Position numbers and translations under genes: made by a program. From Pedosphaera sp. (GTDB lineage Bacteria; Verrucomicrobiota; Verrucomicrobiia; Limisphaerales; SIBH01): DNA of 35,606 nucleotides. The stretch is taken from positions 1-35,606 of the forward strand of contig SIBH01000008.1 of assembly GCA_009695285.1 (NCBI GenBank). Direction: 5' to 3'. Shown here piece by piece: positions 32,191 to 35,606 of the stretch (positions are counted from its first letter, which is position 1; each line of letters begins with the position of its first letter). The notes beneath the pieces were generated by a model that saw only the letters and a program-made list of their open reading frames with translations, did not search any database and had not been told where the DNA came from.

Positions 32191-32393
32191 AGCAGGCTGA
32201 TCTTTTTCAGCTTCTTCACCACGGCGCGGCCATAAATAATCAACGCTACGCCGGTCACGCCCGACACGCAGCCCCAGATCAAATCCGACTGCCCGGCACT
32301 CTCCGCATACCGGCGCAGGCACCAGACGGCCAACCCGAAGGCCAACCCGATGGAGGCGGCGATGAACACGAGATGAAAGGCTTTCAGTGACAT
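32187..32393 (-). CDS. Small two-helix membrane protein of the oxidase cluster
   Basis: The 68-residue protein has two hydrophobic helices (about 6-25 and 38-55) with a short loop 'RRYAESAGQSD' and a basic end 'VVKKLKKISLL'. I recognise no domain. It starts seven bases after the subunit IV stop and overlaps the next gene by four bases, so it is part of the same message. A structural or assembly role in the oxidase is inferred from position only. Confidence 0.65.
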   Translation of the reverse strand: MSLKAFHLVFIAASIGLAFGLAVWCLRRYAESAGQSDLIWGCVSGVTGVALIIYGRAVVKKLKKISLL

Positions 32394-32400
32394 GATCGGC

Positions 32401-32715
32401 TCAGGGTTTGATCACGGGATAATCATTCATGGCCCAGATGGTGAGAAACATCAGCGACACGAAAAACACGGCGGTCGTGAAGAGCATGGCGTAGATCGCC
32501 TTCTTCTCCGAGATCAGGTGCATGAAAAATCCGGCGACCAGAAACGACTTGATCGAGGCGACAAACAGTGCAATGGAGACGGTCAAGGCCACGCTCTCGA
32601 AGTGGACGTAGTACAAACCCACCGTGATGGCGGTGCCAACGAGCAGCGCCAGGAAGACCAGCATGTAGGTGCGGATGTGTTTCTTCAGGTCGGCAGTCGA
32701 ATGGTTGTCGCTCAT
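32401..32715 (-). CDS. coxD: Cytochrome c oxidase subunit IV (prokaryotic type)
   Basis: The 104-residue protein has three membrane helices and the COX4_pro pattern: 'YMLVFLALLVGTAITVGLYY', 'SIALFVASIKSFLVAGFFMH' and 'AMLFTTAVFFVSLMFLTIW'. The 'K-S-F-L-V-A-x-F-F-M-H' strip is the most conserved part. It has no redox centre and helps stability or assembly of the oxidase. It lies eight bases after the subunit III stop. Confidence 0.85.
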   Translation of the reverse strand: MSDNHSTADLKKHIRTYMLVFLALLVGTAITVGLYYVHFESVALTVSIALFVASIKSFLVAGFFMHLISEKKAIYAMLFTTAVFFVSLMFLTIWAMNDYPVIKP

Positions 32716-32723
32716 AAATTTTT

Positions 32724-33551
32724 TTAGAGGAGATAAAGCACGGGAAACAGGAAAATCCAGACCAGGTCAACGAAGTGCCAAAACAGGCCCGCCGTCTCGA
32801 CGCGGTTGGTGAATCGTTCCGGATCGGTCTTCCACATTTTCGCGCCCGGCAGCCAGAGGAAGGCCATGACCAGCGCGCCGCCGATGACGTGCAGGGCATG
32901 CAACGCGGTGAGCGTGAAATAAATCGCGAAGAAGGTGTGGTGCTTCGGAACGAACGCCGAGAGGTAGGTGATTTCACCGACCGGAATGGGCGCGTGCTTG
33001 GCGTGCTCCTTCGCGGCGGGAGCCTCGCCCGCCTTCGCCCCGTGCTTGGCGGCGTCCGGATGAAAATCCAGCGCGGTGATTTTTTTGTCGGCCAGCGTCT
33101 TGAGGTCCCAAAACATCGGGCTGCCTTGGATGTGGCCGGTCATGATCTTGCCGTCCTGCAGGCGCACTTCGTAATGGGTGAACTTCTCGTGGTACTCGTA
33201 GGTCTTGATGCTGACGAAGCCGAGGGCGCAGAGGAGCGTCAGGCCCATGTAGAGTTTAAACTTGCCGAAGTCGTGCATCTTGAGCGACGCCCACGCCATG
33301 ACCACCGTGATGCTGGAGCTGATGAGGACGGCGGTGTTGAAGGTGCCGATGGGAATGTTGAGCAGGCCGTGGGGCCAGGCGAGCGAGATGGCCGGCCAGT
33401 CACCCGAGGCCGCGCCGACCCGCAGCAGGATGTAGGAGGAAAAGAGCGCGCCGAACAGCATCACTTCGGAGGCGAGAAACAGCCAGATGCCGACCTTGGC
33501 GTTATACAGGCCGGTGTCCTTGCGCGCTTCTACAGTGTAGGGGATTTCCAT
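32724..33551 (-). CDS. coxC: Cytochrome c oxidase subunit III
   Basis: The 275-residue protein shows the subunit III core: 'GIWLFLASEVMLFGALFSSY', 'LNIPIGTFNTAVLISSS' and, at the end, 'FFAIYFTLTALHALHVIGGA' and 'WHFVDLVWIFLFPVLYLL'. Between the fourth helix ('KLYMGLTLLCALGFVSIKTYEY') and the later helices it carries a soluble insertion of about 75 residues (124-200) that is rich in His, Lys and Ala, which I would not expect in the core family. Subunit III stabilises proton uptake by subunit I. It lies 14 bases after coxA. Confidence 0.92.
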   Translation of the reverse strand: MEIPYTVEARKDTGLYNAKVGIWLFLASEVMLFGALFSSYILLRVGAASGDWPAISLAWPHGLLNIPIGTFNTAVLISSSITVVMAWASLKMHDFGKFKLYMGLTLLCALGFVSIKTYEYHEKFTHYEVRLQDGKIMTGHIQGSPMFWDLKTLADKKITALDFHPDAAKHGAKAGEAPAAKEHAKHAPIPVGEITYLSAFVPKHHTFFAIYFTLTALHALHVIGGALVMAFLWLPGAKMWKTDPERFTNRVETAGLFWHFVDLVWIFLFPVLYLL

Positions 33552-33565
33552 GAAATTGGTGCGGA

Positions 33566-35392
33566 TTAAACTTTTTGATTCTGGGGCGTGAAATCTTTCT
33601 TATGACCGGGAACACTGTAGTCATACGGCCCGCGAAACACCTCCGGCGTGGTCGTGAAGTTGCCGTGCGGCGGCGGGGTCGGCGTCTGCCATTCGAGCGT
33701 GGTCGCCTCCCAGGGATTGTCCGAGGTCACCTTGCGGCCGCGCTTCATGCTCCAAAAGAAATTGATGATGAACGGAATTTGCACCACGCCCAAGGCCCAG
33801 GCGGCGTGGGAGACGGTCTTGTTCATCTTGATAATCTTGGGGCTCAGGCCGTCCTGGGTGCCGGTGTTGTTCTCCTTCGCGTAGGCCATCGAGTAGGTCG
33901 CGCCGCCGTCGGCCATGCGCCTTTGCATCCCAGCCAGCCCTTGCATAAACATCGGCATGAAAATCAGGTTCATGAAAATGAGCGAGAGGACAAAATGGGT
34001 CTTGCCCCAGAACTCGTTCATGTGACGCCCGGTCGCCTTGGGAAACCAGTAATAAACACCGGCGAAGAGCGCGAAAATGGTGCCGGGCGCGACCACGTAA
34101 TGGAAATGTGCGATCACATAATAGGTGTCGTGCAGGTAAATGTCGGTGGCATTGAAGCCGAGCGGCAGGCCAGTCAGGCCGCCGATGCCGAACATCGGCA
34201 GGAAGGCCAGCGCGAAGAGCATCGGGGTGTTGAAGCGGATCGAGCCGCCCCAGAGCGAAAGAAACAGCGCCGTCAGAATGATGACCGACGGGATCGAGAT
34301 GATCATCGTCGTCGTCTGGAAGAAGGTGCTGATCTTGGTGCCCATGCCGGTGAGATACATATGGTGCGCCCAGACGATGAAGGAGATGAAGCCGATCGCG
34401 AGGACGGAGTTGACCAGCGCCTTGTAGCCCCAGATCGGCTTGCGGGTGTTGCAGGCGATGATTTCGCAGACGATGCCCATGCCCGGCAGGATCAGCACGT
34501 ACACTTCGGGATGGCCGAGGAACCAGAACAAATGCTGCCAGAGCAACGGGCTGCCGCCGCCGCTCACCGGCAGGGGATTGCCGGATACCGACAGGCCGGC
34601 CGGCAGGAAAAAGCTGGTCTGAAACAAATTGTCCATCAGCTGCATGATGCCCGCCGCCTCGAGCGGAGGAAACGCCAGCAGCAGCAGGAAGCCGGTCACG
34701 AACTGCGCCCAGACGAAGAACGGAAGCCGCATCCAGCTCATGCCCTTCGCTCGAAGCTGGATGATGGTGGTGATGAAATTCACCGCGCCGAGCAGCGACG
34801 AAGTGATGAGCAGCACCATGCCGAGAAGCCACAAGGTCTGGCCGTTCACCCGGTGCGCCAGATCCGCGACCGTGGCGAGCGGCGAGTAGGAGGTCCACCC
34901 GGACTTGGCCGCGCCGCCGGGAATGAAAAAGCTGATGAACATCACGACGCCGCCCAGGAAGTAGGCCTGATAGCTGACCATGTTGATGCGCGGAAACGCC
35001 ATGTCCGGCGCGCCGATCTGCAGCGGCACCACGAAATTGCCAAACGCGCCGAAGGCCAGCGGCACAATCGCCAGAAAGACCATGATGGTGCCGTGCATCG
35101 CGCCGAAGGAGTTGTAGAGGTCGGGCGACATGATGCCGTCCTTGGCCACGTCCCCAAGCAGTGCTTCGAGCATTTTTCCAAAGACGGGGATGGCCGTGTT
35201 GGGGTTGGCCAGTTGCCAGCGCATCAGCATCATCAGGGCAAAGCCGAAGAACAGGAAGATCAGCGAGGTGACGCCGTACTGGATGCCGATCACCTTGTGG
35301 TCGCTGGAGAAAATATACTTGGTCAGAAAGCCCGGTTCGTGATGAGCGTCGTGGCCGTGGGCGTGTTCCGCCGTGTGAGATGGTGCCTGCAT
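33566..35392 (-). CDS. coxA: Cytochrome c oxidase subunit I (A-type haem-copper oxidase)
   Basis: The 608-residue protein has the twelve-helix core. Ligands are visible: H100 ('FGAMHGTIMVF') and H431 for the low-spin haem, H294 and crosslinked Y298 in 'GHPEVYVLILP', H343-H344 ('WAHHMYL') for CuB, and H429 ('IAHFHYV') for the high-spin haem. E296 in 'HPEVY' marks the A-type, with a D-channel glutamate. It reduces oxygen to water while pumping protons. A His-rich N-terminal tail (residues 5-18) precedes the first helix. I chose ATG 35392; a TTG at 35434 is in frame, but the ATG is favoured, with the promoter at 35451-35480. Confidence 0.95.
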   Translation of the reverse strand: MQAPSHTAEHAHGHDAHHEPGFLTKYIFSSDHKVIGIQYGVTSLIFLFFGFALMMLMRWQLANPNTAIPVFGKMLEALLGDVAKDGIMSPDLYNSFGAMHGTIMVFLAIVPLAFGAFGNFVVPLQIGAPDMAFPRINMVSYQAYFLGGVVMFISFFIPGGAAKSGWTSYSPLATVADLAHRVNGQTLWLLGMVLLITSSLLGAVNFITTIIQLRAKGMSWMRLPFFVWAQFVTGFLLLLAFPPLEAAGIMQLMDNLFQTSFFLPAGLSVSGNPLPVSGGGSPLLWQHLFWFLGHPEVYVLILPGMGIVCEIIACNTRKPIWGYKALVNSVLAIGFISFIVWAHHMYLTGMGTKISTFFQTTTMIISIPSVIILTALFLSLWGGSIRFNTPMLFALAFLPMFGIGGLTGLPLGFNATDIYLHDTYYVIAHFHYVVAPGTIFALFAGVYYWFPKATGRHMNEFWGKTHFVLSLIFMNLIFMPMFMQGLAGMQRRMADGGATYSMAYAKENNTGTQDGLSPKIIKMNKTVSHAAWALGVVQIPFIINFFWSMKRGRKVTSDNPWEATTLEWQTPTPPPHGNFTTTPEVFRGPYDYSVPGHKKDFTPQNQKV

Positions 35393-35450
35393 GGTTCTAT
35401 TTTCGTTTCTAATGTTGTGCCCGCTCAACTTCAAAAAAAATCAAGGGCGA

Positions 35451-35480
35451 AAAATAATCAGCCGCGATTGCCGGTGTCAA
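35451..35480 (-). promoter_or_regulatory. Promoter of the cytochrome oxidase cluster
   Basis: On the minus strand, a perfect TTGACA (35475-35480) is followed after 18 bases by TATTTT (35451-35456). Transcription would start about 50 bases before the coxA ATG, so coxA and the genes after it can be transcribed without ctaB. Confidence 0.6.
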
Positions 35481-35505
35481 CGGCAGAATAAATGTTTCAG
35501 CCTGC

Positions 35506-35606
35506 TTAGTGTTTAATTTTATCCAGCGCCAGCAAGCCCAGCAGCAGCGGCAGATAAATGATCGACGCAAAAAACAACTGCCGCGCGCGGCGGTGCGTCA
35601 ACTCGC
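35506..35606 (-). CDS. ctaB: C-terminal end of haem O synthase (protohaem IX farnesyltransferase), partial
   Basis: Only the last 33 codons lie in the window. They read 'ELTHRRARQLFFASIIYLP' followed by a Leu-rich helix and 'ALDKIKH', ending at TAA (35506-35508). The 'ARxLFxxSIxYLPLL' pattern is the usual end of CtaB/CyoE, the membrane enzyme that adds a farnesyl tail to haem b to make haem O for the oxidase. Position directly upstream of coxA on the same strand agrees. The identity rests on a short piece, so confidence is moderate. Confidence 0.7.
   Translation of the reverse strand, partial: ELTHRRARQLFFASIIYLPLLLGLLALDKIKH

Noticed and set aside
33575-35491. Long plus-strand open frame opposite coxA
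   Set aside because: It is the complement of a well-supported oxidase gene; the Arg/His/Glu-rich sequence is typical of antisense frames in GC-rich DNA.

Overview
The window is GC-rich and almost fully coding. It most resembles the chromosome of a Gram-negative member of the Verrucomicrobiota, probably the Pedosphaera/Limisphaerales side of the phylum. This is inferred from gene style, not from a marker gene. The signs are secreted proteins with lamin-tail and immunoglobulin-like domains, CotH-type kinases with chitobiase-like repeats, a Tat-exported Gfo/Idh/MocA oxidoreductase, a secreted isochorismatase-like hydrolase, a rhomboid with an extra C-terminal domain, and an aa3-type oxidase cluster with small accessory membrane proteins. 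No rRNA, tRNA, CRISPR array, transposase or phage gene was found.

Layout. 1-1757 is the 3' part of a large surface protein. 2063-3652 (minus) is a secreted DUF5060/DUF4038 glycosidase-like protein, divergent from a broken multicopper oxidase gene (3880-5522). Next come a secreted isochorismatase-like hydrolase (5606-6484) and a second broken gene for a secreted protein (6506-7462). A 999-residue fusion of a TolB-like propeller, an M28 aminopeptidase and a PDZ domain (7541-10540) converges, with a one-base gap, on an 1106-residue protein of transthyretin-like repeats (10542-13862, minus). A CotH-like kinase (14128-16257) follows, then a frameshifted response regulator and a fatty acid desaturase on the minus strand.

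18314-24574 is a rightward run of envelope genes: a zinc-ribbon/FxLYD membrane protein coupled to a second CotH-like protein, then an FtsX-type permease, a periplasmic adaptor, and a LolC/LolD-type transporter. 24789-29735 holds a Gfo/Idh/MocA oxidoreductase, ApbE, rhomboid, a UVR-motif protein and a YqeY protein, followed by a small broken membrane-protein gene.

The right end (30039-35606, minus) is an aerobic respiration cluster read from right to left: ctaB (partial), coxA, coxC, subunit IV, two small membrane proteins, coxB, a SCO1/SenC copper chaperone and a DUF420 membrane protein. Together these encode an A-type haem-copper oxidase and factors for its haem and copper supply. A good promoter lies just before coxA.

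Two themes stand out. First, otherwise intact genes are broken by single events: in-frame TAG, TAA, TGA and TAG at 4087, 4692, 7301 and 29804, frameshifts near 4635 and 16650, and possibly a TGA at 17034. Second, several palindromic elements lie between genes, and one sits in frame inside apbE. Promoters of the form TTGAC(A/T)-N17 with the -10 box only a few bases before the ATG suggest that leaderless messages are used here.
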